A stretch of 64,000 nt of DNA, taken from NCBI RefSeq assembly GCF_003263515.1, contig NZ_JYDE01000014.1, positions 62,001 to 126,000 of the forward strand, written 5' to 3'. A program made the translations under genes and the position numbers. This DNA is from Rahnella inusitata. GTDB taxonomy: Bacteria; Pseudomonadota; Gammaproteobacteria; Enterobacterales; Enterobacteriaceae. How positions within the stretch are numbered: position 1 is the first letter of the stretch; every line of letters starts with the position of its first letter. The notes under the pieces are model-generated. The model did not search any database, was not told the origin of the DNA, and worked only from the letters and a program-made list of their open reading frames with translations. Positions 49,427-57,534 of the stretch are shown here, piece by piece.

Positions 49427-50271
49427 CACTCCGCCTCCAGCACGGTACGCGCGGCTTCCATGAAGTGTTTCACCCGCGCCAGCTCGACGTCGTTCCACCA
49501 CACGCCATTTACTTTTAATGCACTGGCGACAATCACACCCTGCGTGCGCGAGAGGATTTCGCCGACGTTCTCCGGCGTGACGCCCGAACCCACCAGCAAA
49601 GGCAGCTCGGTGGCGCTGCGGATTTCGTCGATCTCGCTCAGAGTTGCGCTGTCGCCGGTGCGCTGACCGGTAGCGATCACTGCATCTGCTTCGAAGAAAT
49701 CGACATCGCGCGTCAGCTCTTTAATCGAACGGTCAGCGACAATTGCGTGGCTGCCGTGTTTAACGTGGCTGTCTGCGAAAACGCGGATGTGTTCGGCGCG
49801 TAACAGGCTGCGGTAGCGCAATGCTTTGGCCGCTGCGCCTTCGATGAAACCTTCATTAGCGATGTAGGCATTCGCCCACTGGTTGACGCGTACAAAATCC
49901 GCGCCGCCGGAAAGGGCAGTCGCCAGCGCCGGAATGGCGGCATTCGCCAGTACATTAATGCCGAGCGGCACATCAAAGCGGGTGCGGATCCGGTCGGTAA
50001 TCACCGCCATCAGCGCGGAGGTCTCCGGGCCGATGTCTTCGGGTTTGGAAAAGGGGATATCGCCATGATTTTCAATAATCAGGCCGTGAACGCCGCCGGA
50101 AATATAATTATCGGCATCGCGAAGTGCACGCTCGATAATATCATTGATTGATTTTCCGTTGTATTTTGGCGCACCAGGGAAAGGATCACAATGAATAACG
50201 CCAATGACCGCTTTCTTTCGTGAAAAAATAGCTTGTATTGCATTGATTTTTTCTGCTGATATAGAAACCAT
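49426..50271 (-). CDS. BtpA/SgcQ family TIM-barrel protein
   Basis: The ATG at 50271 (MVSISAEKINAIQAIFSRKK) is preceded by AGGA at a good distance; ATG and TTG codons 9 and 18 nt upstream are less well placed. The 281-residue protein has the BtpA hallmarks: AVIGVIHCDPFPGAPKYNGK, ISGGVHGLIIENHGDIPFSK, PLGINVLANAAIPALATALS, GADFVRVNQWANAYIANEGF, VIATGQRTGDS and LPLLVGSGVTPENVGEIL. E. coli SgcQ is a relative in a putative sugar-phosphate operon, but no reaction is known; the C-terminal GSGVT block looks like a phosphate-binding site. It is divergent from the PfkB kinase gene, 28 nt away. Confidence 0.88.
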   Translation of the reverse strand: MVSISAEKINAIQAIFSRKKAVIGVIHCDPFPGAPKYNGKSINDIIERALRDADNYISGGVHGLIIENHGDIPFSKPEDIGPETSALMAVITDRIRTRFDVPLGINVLANAAIPALATALSGGADFVRVNQWANAYIANEGFIEGAAAKALRYRSLLRAEHIRVFADSHVKHGSHAIVADRSIKELTRDVDFFEADAVIATGQRTGDSATLSEIDEIRSATELPLLVGSGVTPENVGEILSRTQGVIVASALKVNGVWWNDVELARVKHFMEAARTVLEAE

Positions 50272-50298
50272 CTTCTTCATCCTGTTCAAGGAAACACT

Positions 50299-51165
50299 AT
50301 GCGTGTTTATGTTGTCGGTAATATTACTGTCGATGAAAACTGGGCAATTGCCGATATTCCGACAAAAGGTTCATCCGTTCATGGAAATAAAGTCTCACAG
50401 GACATTGGCGGAAAGGGCGCCAATCAGGCAATTCTGCTTTCCCGCTGTGGAATAGACACCACGTTAATCGCCGCCATTGGGCATGATGTGAATGGCCAAT
50501 GGATAACGAAAAAAATGCGTGACGAAACCCTGCGCGTTTTACCTGCCGCGTTATTCTCCGGTAACAGCGATACGTCGCTGATTTTTAACTGTGCCGATGG
50601 CGATAACGCCATTATTACTACCACCACTGCGGCCGATTCCTTAAGCCTCGAGACGCTCACTCAGGCGCTGAAAGATGCCGTGCCCGGCGATGTAATGCTG
50701 ATGCAGGGCAACTTTACGTTCGACAAAACCCGCAGCCTGTTTCAGCTGGCGAAATCACGCGGCATGACCACGGTGTTTAACCCCTCTCCGGTCAAACCGG
50801 AATTCGCCCTCCTGTGGCCGTGGGTGGATATCGCCGTGCTTAACCAGCTGGAAGCGGAAGAACTGCAACCTGTCGGCGTCAAAAATCTGGTGATCACCCA
50901 GGGTGCAAAGGGTGCGACGCTGGCGACGCAAACGGATCAAGCCTTTTGCCCGGCTGTCGCCGCTCAGGCGGTGGATACCACCGGTGCGGGCGACACTTTT
51001 CTGGCGGTGATGCTGGCTTCCTCGCTGCTGCGAGGTACCGGCATTGACCCGTTATCCCTCGCGCACGCCAGTCAGGCTGCGGCGATTACCGTCGGGCGTC
51101 CCGGTACCTACAGCGCATTTCCTGTCGCGGCAGAGCTGAAATCCTTACTAAAGCGCACCACCTGA
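50299..51165 (+). CDS. PfkB-family carbohydrate kinase (ribokinase-like)
   Basis: 288 residues; AAGGA sits before the ATG. Both PfkB signatures are intact: GGKGANQAILLSRCGID near residue 38 and DTTGAGDTFLAVMLASS with catalytic Asp near residue 230. VVGNITVDENW at the start replaces the ribokinase opening. Such kinases phosphorylate a sugar or nucleoside on a hydroxymethyl group. It is divergent from BtpA-TenA and shares their short promoter region, so the phosphorylated product may be the substrate of the BtpA-family protein. Confidence 0.92.
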   Translation: MRVYVVGNITVDENWAIADIPTKGSSVHGNKVSQDIGGKGANQAILLSRCGIDTTLIAAIGHDVNGQWITKKMRDETLRVLPAALFSGNSDTSLIFNCADGDNAIITTTTAADSLSLETLTQALKDAVPGDVMLMQGNFTFDKTRSLFQLAKSRGMTTVFNPSPVKPEFALLWPWVDIAVLNQLEAEELQPVGVKNLVITQGAKGATLATQTDQAFCPAVAAQAVDTTGAGDTFLAVMLASSLLRGTGIDPLSLAHASQAAAITVGRPGTYSAFPVAAELKSLLKRTT

Positions 51166-51173
51166 AACATCAA

Positions 51174-51202
51174 AAACCGGCTCGCATAATGCGGGCCGGT
51201 TT
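51174..51202. terminator. Bidirectional terminator between the kinase and the binding protein
   Basis: AAACCGGCTCGCA, loop TAA and TGCGGGCCGGTTT form a 13-bp stem with one mismatch. The two neighbouring genes converge on it. Confidence 0.88.
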
Positions 51203-51208
51203 GCCGGT

Positions 51209-52159
51209 TTATTTAAACAGCGGGCGGTAGGTATCGACGTTAGTTTTCGTGACCACGGTGGCCGGAACCAGAATTTTCTTCGGCACGGTTTTACCGGCGG
51301 TGATGTCGTTCAATGCCTTCAGCGCCTGTACGCCCATCTGCTCCGGATCCTGTTGCAACACAGCGGCGACGTAACCGCCGTCAATGCCGGTGATGGCTTT
51401 CGCCGTCAAATCCCAGCCAAAGACTTTGATGTCTTTCTGGCGTCCCTGGTTCTCCACGGCGGCAATGGCACCGAGCAGCGCGGGTTCGCCGGTCGCGTAA
51501 ATCGCCGTGAGATTCGGGTTGGCGGTGATCAGGTTTTCCGCCGCCGTCATCGCGCTGTCCTGCACGTTACGTCCGTCCACCACGTCGGCCACGGTTATCT
51601 TCTTGTTGGCTTTAATTGTGTCGGTGAAACCTTTCTGACGATCGTTCTGAATGGCAGAGTTAAGTGCGCCGACGATGCCGACGTCCGCTTTGTCATTCAT
51701 GTTTTTCTTCACGTATTCAAGGAAGTATTTGCCGAGGATTTTACCGCCTTCAATATTATCCACGCCGACCTGCGCCGCCTGCGGCCCGTCCGGCAACACT
51801 GCATCAATGGCGATCACCGGGATGTGTGCCGCTGCCGCTTCTTTAATCGCGGGCATAATGCCGTTGACGTCGATGGCATCGACCAGAATGCCTTTCACAC
51901 CCTGCTGAATATAGTTTTCGATGGCGTCATTCTGAGCTACCGGATTATCGGTGGCATTAAAAATCACCAGATTTTTGCCGCTGGCTTTGGCTGCGTCCGT
52001 GGCCCCTTTATTCATGAGGTTAAAGAACAACGCCTGCTGGTTAATTTGCACCAGTGCATAAGTGGGCTCTGCGGCTATTGCGCCAGACATATAAGTTCCT
52101 GACGCAAATATTGCGCTGGCCAGTGCTAAAACACGAAATTTTCCGGTGTTGAATATCAT
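51209..52159 (-). CDS. Sugar ABC transporter periplasmic binding protein (RbsB-like)
   Basis: The ATG at 52159 (MIFNTGKFRVLALASAIFAS) follows GAGGAC; upstream ATG at 52174 is possible. The 316-residue protein has a Sec signal peptide ending near IAAEP and the type I periplasmic fold: ALVQINQQALFFNLMNKGAT, VDAIDVNGIMPAIKEAAAAH, IPVIAIDAVLPDG and VAAVLQQDPEQMGVQALKAL. Ligands of relatives are pentoses, hexoses and autoinducer-2. It is encoded away from, and opposite to, the ATPase and permease genes at 53.9-55.7 kb, which it presumably serves. Confidence 0.9.
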   Translation of the reverse strand: MIFNTGKFRVLALASAIFASGTYMSGAIAAEPTYALVQINQQALFFNLMNKGATDAAKASGKNLVIFNATDNPVAQNDAIENYIQQGVKGILVDAIDVNGIMPAIKEAAAAHIPVIAIDAVLPDGPQAAQVGVDNIEGGKILGKYFLEYVKKNMNDKADVGIVGALNSAIQNDRQKGFTDTIKANKKITVADVVDGRNVQDSAMTAAENLITANPNLTAIYATGEPALLGAIAAVENQGRQKDIKVFGWDLTAKAITGIDGGYVAAVLQQDPEQMGVQALKALNDITAGKTVPKKILVPATVVTKTNVDTYRPLFK

Positions 52160-52521
52160 TGTTTTTGTCCTCATGGGAATTGAGATATAACCAGCATTGC
52201 CCTGGCGAATAATCGCTGAGCACAGAATGTGTTGGCAGGACAAATAGCAGAGTGATCGTCGTAAAACCTGTTCAAAAAAAACAGGCTGACCGCAGAGGCC
52301 GTCAAAAAACATTTTCGCGACCGGTCCGTTTCGGTGCGTGGATAAAATGCTTCAGGTCGGTTGGGAATTGCTTCCCGGGTGGTGCAGGTAAACTGGCTAT
52401 TACAATTCTCTGCTTAGGATTTTTTGTCAAGCGCTATTTTTAAGCGGCGCGCAGGCGGTGGAAAATGCTATAACTCTTGCGCGTAGTTATGTTACTGATA
52501 CCTTTTATCCAACGTGGTCTG
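52160..52521. promoter_or_regulatory. Divergent promoter region of the binding protein and LacI-type gene
   Basis: 362 nt with no gene. It should contain the leftward promoter of the binding-protein gene and the rightward promoter of the regulator. A small inverted repeat CCTGTT/AACAGG is seen at 52267-52285. I find no full copy of the GTAAACCGGTTTAC palindrome here. Confidence 0.5.
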
Positions 52522-53546
52522 ATGATGAAAAAACGTGTGCTGTTATCCGATGTAGCAAACCTGGCAGGCCTCTCCAAGGCTACGGTGTCGCGCTATATGA
52601 ATCACAGCATCGTTCTGCCGCAGGCCACCGTCACCCGGATTGAATCGGCCATTGCCGAGCTCGATTATCGTGGTAACAGCCTCGCGCGCCGCCTGAGCAA
52701 AGGCGGCAGCGAAACACTCGGGCTGGTCCTGTCGGATATCACCAACCCCTTCTTTGCCGAACTGGCGGACGCCGCCGAAGAAGCTGCGTTCGAAAACGGC
52801 TACAGCCTGGTGCTGTGCATCACCCGCAATAATCCCGAGAAGGAAAGCCAGTTTATTCACTGGCTGGATACCTGCCAGGTCGACGGTTTGCTGTTCGCCA
52901 CCAACCGGCCAGATAATGGTTCGCTGCGCAAAGAAATTCAGCGTCATCAGCGAATTGTCTTGCTCGATGAAGACATTCCCGGCAGCTGCGCGCCGAAAGT
53001 TTTTGCTGACAACGAGCAGGGCGGCAGGCTCGCGACTGAACAACTGATCGCCGCCGGGCACCGCGAGATCGCGTTTATCGGCGGGCCGGATGCGCTGATG
53101 AGCGTGCGTGAACGCTATCAGGGCTTTTGCACCGCGCTGGCGCAGGCCGGGCTGAGCTGCCGCCGGAATGGGTGATGTACGGCGATTACCGCCGCGAATT
53201 CGGCCAGCGCGCGCTTCACCAGCTGTTCAGCCGACCGCAACGCCCGACCGCCGTCTTTGCCGCCAGCGACTTTCTGGTGCTCGGTTTACTCGACGGTCTG
53301 CGCGACTTTGGACTGCGCGCACCGCAGGCGTTGTCGTTGGTGGGGTTCGATGATGCCAGCTATGCCGATTTCACCCAGCCGCGCATCTCCACCATCCGCC
53401 AGCCCGCACGGGAACTGGGGCGGACGGCGGTCAGTCTGATGCTGCGCCTGCTCAACGGTGAGGAAAATGTTCCCGCAGAAACGCGCCTGCCGGTCAGCTG
53501 GGTAGGGCGAGATTCCATTCAAAACCTGTTACCTGATCCAAAATAG
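52522..53546 (+). pseudogene. LacI-family regulator, frameshifted
   Basis: Start at ATG 52522 (a second ATG follows). The N-terminal helix-turn-helix is typical: MKKRVLLSDVANLAGLSKAT then VSRYMNHSIVLPQATVTRIE. The sugar-binding core follows (GLVLSDITNPFFAELADAAE, CQVDGLLFATNRPDN, IAFIGGPDALMSVRERYQGF). After CTALAQAGL the frame ends in CRRNG and a stop at 53173-53175, but the next frame gives ELPPEWVMYGDYRREFGQRA, LVGFDDASYADFTQPRISTI and PVSWVGRDS to 53546. One extra G near 53154 would restore a 341-residue protein. It is a recent mutation or a sequence error. It should control the island through the palindromes downstream. Confidence 0.9.
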
Positions 53547-53606
53547 CGCAAAATGCGCACAGTTTTAGCGCAATCCTTGTTCTCCCCGCTTTAAAAACCT
53601 CTGAGT

Positions 53607-53624
53607 CAGTAAACCGGTTTACTG
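53607..53624. promoter_or_regulatory. LacI-type operator, first copy
   Basis: CAGTAAACCGGTTTACTG is a perfect 18-bp palindrome with central CG, as in LacI/PurR-family operators. It lies 254 nt before the transporter ATPase gene. Confidence 0.8.
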
Positions 53625-53778
53625 GCCTGATAAAAATTATTCAACGCAATTACAGCCAGTTAGAAAACCCGGATCCTCTTGCCCCTGCGCTCTGGCACGG
53701 AAGCTGCTTAGTCTACTTCGGCTGGTAAGTAGTAAAGCGTTTTGTCCCACGGGCACTGGAGACAGTTCTGCTATTCAG

Positions 53779-53792
53779 GTAAACCGGTTTAC
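53779..53792. promoter_or_regulatory. LacI-type operator, second copy
   Basis: GTAAACCGGTTTAC repeats the core of the first operator exactly, 170 nt downstream and 86 nt before the ATPase start. Two sites about 16 helical turns apart would allow a repression loop. Confidence 0.8.
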
Positions 53793-53877
53793 AAGGGTGT
53801 AAGCCGTGAACAGCAGAACTTTTTTTCTCCCCGCCTTCAAACCCCTTACAACCGAAATCGGGTGACAGGAGTTCCAG

Positions 53878-54660
53878 ATGCAACAGGCTAAACCCGGCGT
53901 ACCGCGGGTAGAAATGGTCAATATCACCAAGACCTACGGGTCAATTCGTTCACTGCGCGGCGTGAATCTCAAGCTGGAACCGGGCGAAGTGCTGGGGCTG
54001 GTGGGGGATAACGGTGCGGGGAAATCGACGCTGACCAAAGTGCTGTCCGGCGCGGTGGTGCCGACCAGCGGAGCCATCCGCGTGGACGGCGAAGAGATGC
54101 ACTTTACCAATCCGGCGGATGCCCGCCGTTGCCATATCGAAATGGTGTATCAGGATCTCTCGCTGTGCGACACCGTCGATGTCGCGGGAAATCTGTTTAT
54201 GGGACGTGAGCCAATGAAACATCTGCTCGGGATCCCCTTTTTGGATCAAACCAAAATGCACGCCGATGCGCGGGAAATGCTCAAAGGACTGGGGATTTCG
54301 ATTCCTGACACTCATCTGCTGGTACGCAATCTCTCCGGCGGTCAGCGACAGGCGATTGCCATTGCCCGCGCGGCGGCGTTCGATCCGAAAGTGCTGATCA
54401 TGGATGAACCCACGGCCGCACTGGCGGTGGCCGAAGTCGAAGCGGTGCTGGAATTGATCCGCCGGGTCAGCGCCCGTGGCGTTAGCGTCATTTTAATCAC
54501 CCACCGTTTACAGGATTTATTCCTGGTTTGTGACCGCATCATGGTGATGTACGAAGGCACCAACGTCGCGGATCGCAAGGTGGCTGAAACCAGTCTGGGT
54601 GACATTGTGAATCTGATTGTCGGCGAGAAATTCACCGCACAATCTGCCGCCGCGCATTGA
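53878..54660 (+). CDS. Sugar ABC transporter ATP-binding protein, single domain (CUT2 type)
   Basis: 260 residues: Walker A GDNGAGKST, Q-loop MVYQDLSLCDTVDVAGN, signature LSGGQRQA, Walker B VLIMDEPTAAL, switch His ILITHRLQD. FMGREPMKHLLGIPFLD is the CUT2 insertion. RbsA and XylG proteins have two fused cassettes (about 500 residues); this has one, like FrcA, so it should work as a homodimer. It is the first gene of the five-gene operon behind the two palindromes. Confidence 0.92.
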   Translation: MQQAKPGVPRVEMVNITKTYGSIRSLRGVNLKLEPGEVLGLVGDNGAGKSTLTKVLSGAVVPTSGAIRVDGEEMHFTNPADARRCHIEMVYQDLSLCDTVDVAGNLFMGREPMKHLLGIPFLDQTKMHADAREMLKGLGISIPDTHLLVRNLSGGQRQAIAIARAAAFDPKVLIMDEPTAALAVAEVEAVLELIRRVSARGVSVILITHRLQDLFLVCDRIMVMYEGTNVADRKVAETSLGDIVNLIVGEKFTAQSAAAH

Positions 54661-54671
54661 GGTAAAACAGG

Positions 54672-55682
54672 ATGAGTATGATCAACTTAAGTGGTTCACG
54701 GGTTATCCGGCACTCGCTGCCGCGGCGCATATTGCATAACCACTCGGGCGTAGTGAGCATTGCGCTGTTTTTTATCTTCTGTTGCGTGGTCTTTTCGCTT
54801 ATCACCAACAACTTTCTCAGCAGCACTAACTGGCTGAACATCGTCCGCCAGAGTGCGCCGCTGCTGATCGTCGCCACCGCCATGACACTGGTGATCACGA
54901 CCGGTGGTATCGATCTCTCGGTCGGCTCCACGCTGGCGCTGGTCGGTGCGCTGTCGGCGATTGCGCTTAATTACTGGGGATTGCCGTGGCCGGTGGTGCT
55001 GGTTGGCGGGTTAGTGCTCGGCGGTCTGGTCGGTGCCATCAACGGATTCTTTATCGCCTACGAAGGCATTCCGGCGTTTATCGTCACCCTCGCCATGCTG
55101 GCGGTGGTACGCGGCGTTGCGCTACTGATTACCCAGGGATATTCGATTCCGATCCCGGAAGACAGCCTTTTTGCCTTTATGGGGCGCGCCTGGGTTATTG
55201 GCATTCCAATGCCTGCCCTGATCGCCATCATTGCGCTGGCCGTCGGACATATCGTGTTGAATCACATGCGCTTTGGCCGCTATGTGACCGCCATTGGTGC
55301 GAATGCTGAAGGCGCGCGCCGCAGCGGAATCAACACCAAAGCCGTCACGCTTCGTGTCTATGTCATCAGCGGCATGGCCGCCGCACTGGCGGGGATGATT
55401 ATCACCGCGCGGCTCGGCAGCGGGTCGTCGAATCAGGGTGAAGGCTTTGAATTGCAGGTCATCGCCGCCGTGGTGCTCGGCAGCACCAGCCTGTTTGGCG
55501 GTTTCGGCACCATCATCGGCACGTTGCTGGGCGCGATGTCGATTGCGATTATTCAGAACGGCCTGATTCTCTCGCACATTTCCCCGTTCTACACCCAGAT
55601 TGCTACCGGCACCATCATCCTGCTGGCCATCTGGCTGAACACCCGCATTCTCAATCCGGCGCGATCGCCGTCGAAAGGATAG
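54672..55682 (+). CDS. Sugar ABC transporter permease (CUT2 type, RbsC-like)
   Basis: 336 residues with about 9-10 membrane helices. Family blocks are TLVITTGGIDLSVGSTLALV, EGIPAFIVTLAMLAVVRGVA, YVTAIGANAEGARRSGINTK and EGFELQVIAAVVLGSTSLFG. It forms the membrane channel with the preceding ATPase; 11 nt separate the genes. The substrate is probably a pentose, a hexose or a nucleoside-like molecule. Confidence 0.93.
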   Translation: MSMINLSGSRVIRHSLPRRILHNHSGVVSIALFFIFCCVVFSLITNNFLSSTNWLNIVRQSAPLLIVATAMTLVITTGGIDLSVGSTLALVGALSAIALNYWGLPWPVVLVGGLVLGGLVGAINGFFIAYEGIPAFIVTLAMLAVVRGVALLITQGYSIPIPEDSLFAFMGRAWVIGIPMPALIAIIALAVGHIVLNHMRFGRYVTAIGANAEGARRSGINTKAVTLRVYVISGMAAALAGMIITARLGSGSSNQGEGFELQVIAAVVLGSTSLFGGFGTIIGTLLGAMSIAIIQNGLILSHISPFYTQIATGTIILLAIWLNTRILNPARSPSKG

Positions 55683-55685
55683 CCG

Positions 55686-56768
55686 ATGAAAGGATCAATT
55701 TTTCGTCACGCCGATCCGCTGCCGGTGGGCGTGGGCAGCGGTCAGGTGATGACCGTGCTTGGGCCGATGCCGTTAGCCGAAATGGGCGTAACGCTGATGC
55801 ATGAACACATTCTGCTGGATGCCTCCGGTAAGTGGGTCGCGCCGTGCTGTTGCAGCGATCGTCACGTCGCCGAAATGCCGGTCTCAATCGAAAATCTGGG
55901 CGAGCTGTCACTCAATCCGCTGATGAGCCGCGACAACTGCCAGCTGTTCGATGTGGACGTGGCGATTGAGGAGCTGCTGAAGTACCGCGCGCTGGGCGGG
56001 CAAACAGTGGTCGATCCGACCAATATCGGTATTGGCCGCGATCCTAAAGCGTTGCAACGGATTTCACGCCTCACCGGCCTGAACATTGTGATGGGCACCG
56101 GTTTGTATCTCGAGCCGTCGCACCCGGAATGGGTGAAAAGTATCTCGCTGGAACAGCTGACCGAAAAGCTGATTTATGACGTCGGCGGTGCGGAGAATAA
56201 GCCGGAGGTGATTGCCGGGCTTATTGGCGAAATCGGTGTTTCCAGCCGTTTTACGCCGGATGAGGAAAAATCGCTGCGCGCGGCGGGCAGGGCGAGCGCC
56301 GCTACCGGCGTACCGATCGAGGTACATCTGCCGGGCTGGGAACGGCTTGGCCACAAAGTGCTGGATATCCTCGAACACGAAGGGGCAGATCTGCGCCACA
56401 CCGTGTTGTGCCACATGAATCCAAGCTTTGCGGATAAACGCTATCAGCGCGAACTGGCGCAACGCGGCGCGTTCCTCGAATACGACATGATCGGCATGAG
56501 CTACTACTACGCCGATGAATCTGCTCAATCTCCGTCTGACGAAGAGAATGCGCGGGCGATTCGCGAGCTGATTGATGACGGTTTCATCGGGCAGATTCTG
56601 CTGTCGCAGGACGTATTTTTAAAAACCATGTTAACCCGCTACGGCGGGCACGGTTACGGCTACATCCTGAAGCATTTTGTTCCCCGTCTGCGTCGGCATG
56701 GCGTCAGCGGCGAGCAGTTGGAAAACCTCATGATTAAAAACCCGCAGCGCGTCTTTGGCGGGGAATAA
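55686..56768 (+). CDS. Phosphotriesterase-like amidohydrolase (PHP type)
   Basis: 360 residues. The binuclear metal site is readable: HEH in GVTLMHEHILLDAS, bridging Glu in GLIGEIGVSS, His in PIEVHLPGW, His in HTVLCHMNPS, Asp in ILLSQDVFLK. True phosphotriesterases use a carboxylated Lys as bridge; Glu at this place is the PHP (E. coli YhfV) form. The insert SGKWVAPCCCSDRHVAEMP with three Cys in a row after the HEH motif is not something I know. Relatives hydrolyse lactones or phosphorylated sugar lactones. It starts 3 nt after the permease gene. Confidence 0.9.
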   Translation: MKGSIFRHADPLPVGVGSGQVMTVLGPMPLAEMGVTLMHEHILLDASGKWVAPCCCSDRHVAEMPVSIENLGELSLNPLMSRDNCQLFDVDVAIEELLKYRALGGQTVVDPTNIGIGRDPKALQRISRLTGLNIVMGTGLYLEPSHPEWVKSISLEQLTEKLIYDVGGAENKPEVIAGLIGEIGVSSRFTPDEEKSLRAAGRASAATGVPIEVHLPGWERLGHKVLDILEHEGADLRHTVLCHMNPSFADKRYQRELAQRGAFLEYDMIGMSYYYADESAQSPSDEENARAIRELIDDGFIGQILLSQDVFLKTMLTRYGGHGYGYILKHFVPRLRRHGVSGEQLENLMIKNPQRVFGGE

Positions 56769-56778
56769 GGAGAAAGTG

Positions 56779-57534
56779 ATGAAGAAGAAAATCCTGCTGG
56801 TGGGCGAATCCTGGACCAGCACATCCACGCACATCAAAGGTTTTGATCAGTTTGCCACAGCGACCTGGCACAACGGCGCGACCGGTTTTCTTGCCGCGCT
56901 GGCGGACAGCGAGTATGAGATCACCCACATGACCGCCCACGACGCGCCGGTCAGTTTTCCACTCACACTCGCCCGGCTTCAGGAGTGGGACGCCATCATT
57001 CTTTCCGATATCGGCGCCAATACGCTGCTGCTGCACCCGGATACCTGGTTGAAAAGTCAGCGCACTGCCAACCGCCTGACGCTTATTCATGATTACGTGG
57101 CGGCAGGCGGCAGCCTGATGATGATCGGCGGGTATTACAGTTTTCAGGGGATCAACGGCGGCGCGCGTTATCGCAATACCGCCGTGGAAAAAGTGCTGCC
57201 GGTGCGCTGTCTGGCGTGGGATGACCGCATCGAAACCCCGGAAGGTATTTATCCTGACATCAAAGAGCCGCACGCCGTGTTTACCGATATCACCGGTGAC
57301 TGGCCGTGGCTGCTCGGCTACAACGAAGTTGAGATGCATCCGGAAGGCAAACTGCTGGCAACGGTGGCCGGAACGCAGCATCCGCTGGTCGCGGTGCGGG
57401 AATATCAGCAGGGGCGATCGCTGGTGTGGACCAGTGATATGTCCGCGCACTGGCTGCCGGAAGAGTTCGCCGCATGGCCGGGCTACCGCCAGCTGTGGGT
57501 GAACTGTCTGGACTGGCTGACGGGTAAAGCCTGA
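56779..57534 (+). CDS. Glutamine amidotransferase-like (PF07090-type) cytoplasmic protein
   Basis: The ATG at 56779 follows AAGGAGA. The 251-residue protein begins MKKKILLVGESWTSTSTHIK and has the class I amidotransferase-like fold: WDAIILSDIGANTLLLHP, YVAAGGSLMMIGGYYSFQG, LVWTSDMSAHWLPEEF. The place of the usual nucleophile Cys after strand 4 is occupied by MIGGYYSF, so it is probably not an amidotransferase. Similar proteins sit in sugar operons without a known role. It ends TGATG over the start of the M20 gene. Confidence 0.8.
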   Translation: MKKKILLVGESWTSTSTHIKGFDQFATATWHNGATGFLAALADSEYEITHMTAHDAPVSFPLTLARLQEWDAIILSDIGANTLLLHPDTWLKSQRTANRLTLIHDYVAAGGSLMMIGGYYSFQGINGGARYRNTAVEKVLPVRCLAWDDRIETPEGIYPDIKEPHAVFTDITGDWPWLLGYNEVEMHPEGKLLATVAGTQHPLVAVREYQQGRSLVWTSDMSAHWLPEEFAAWPGYRQLWVNCLDWLTGKA

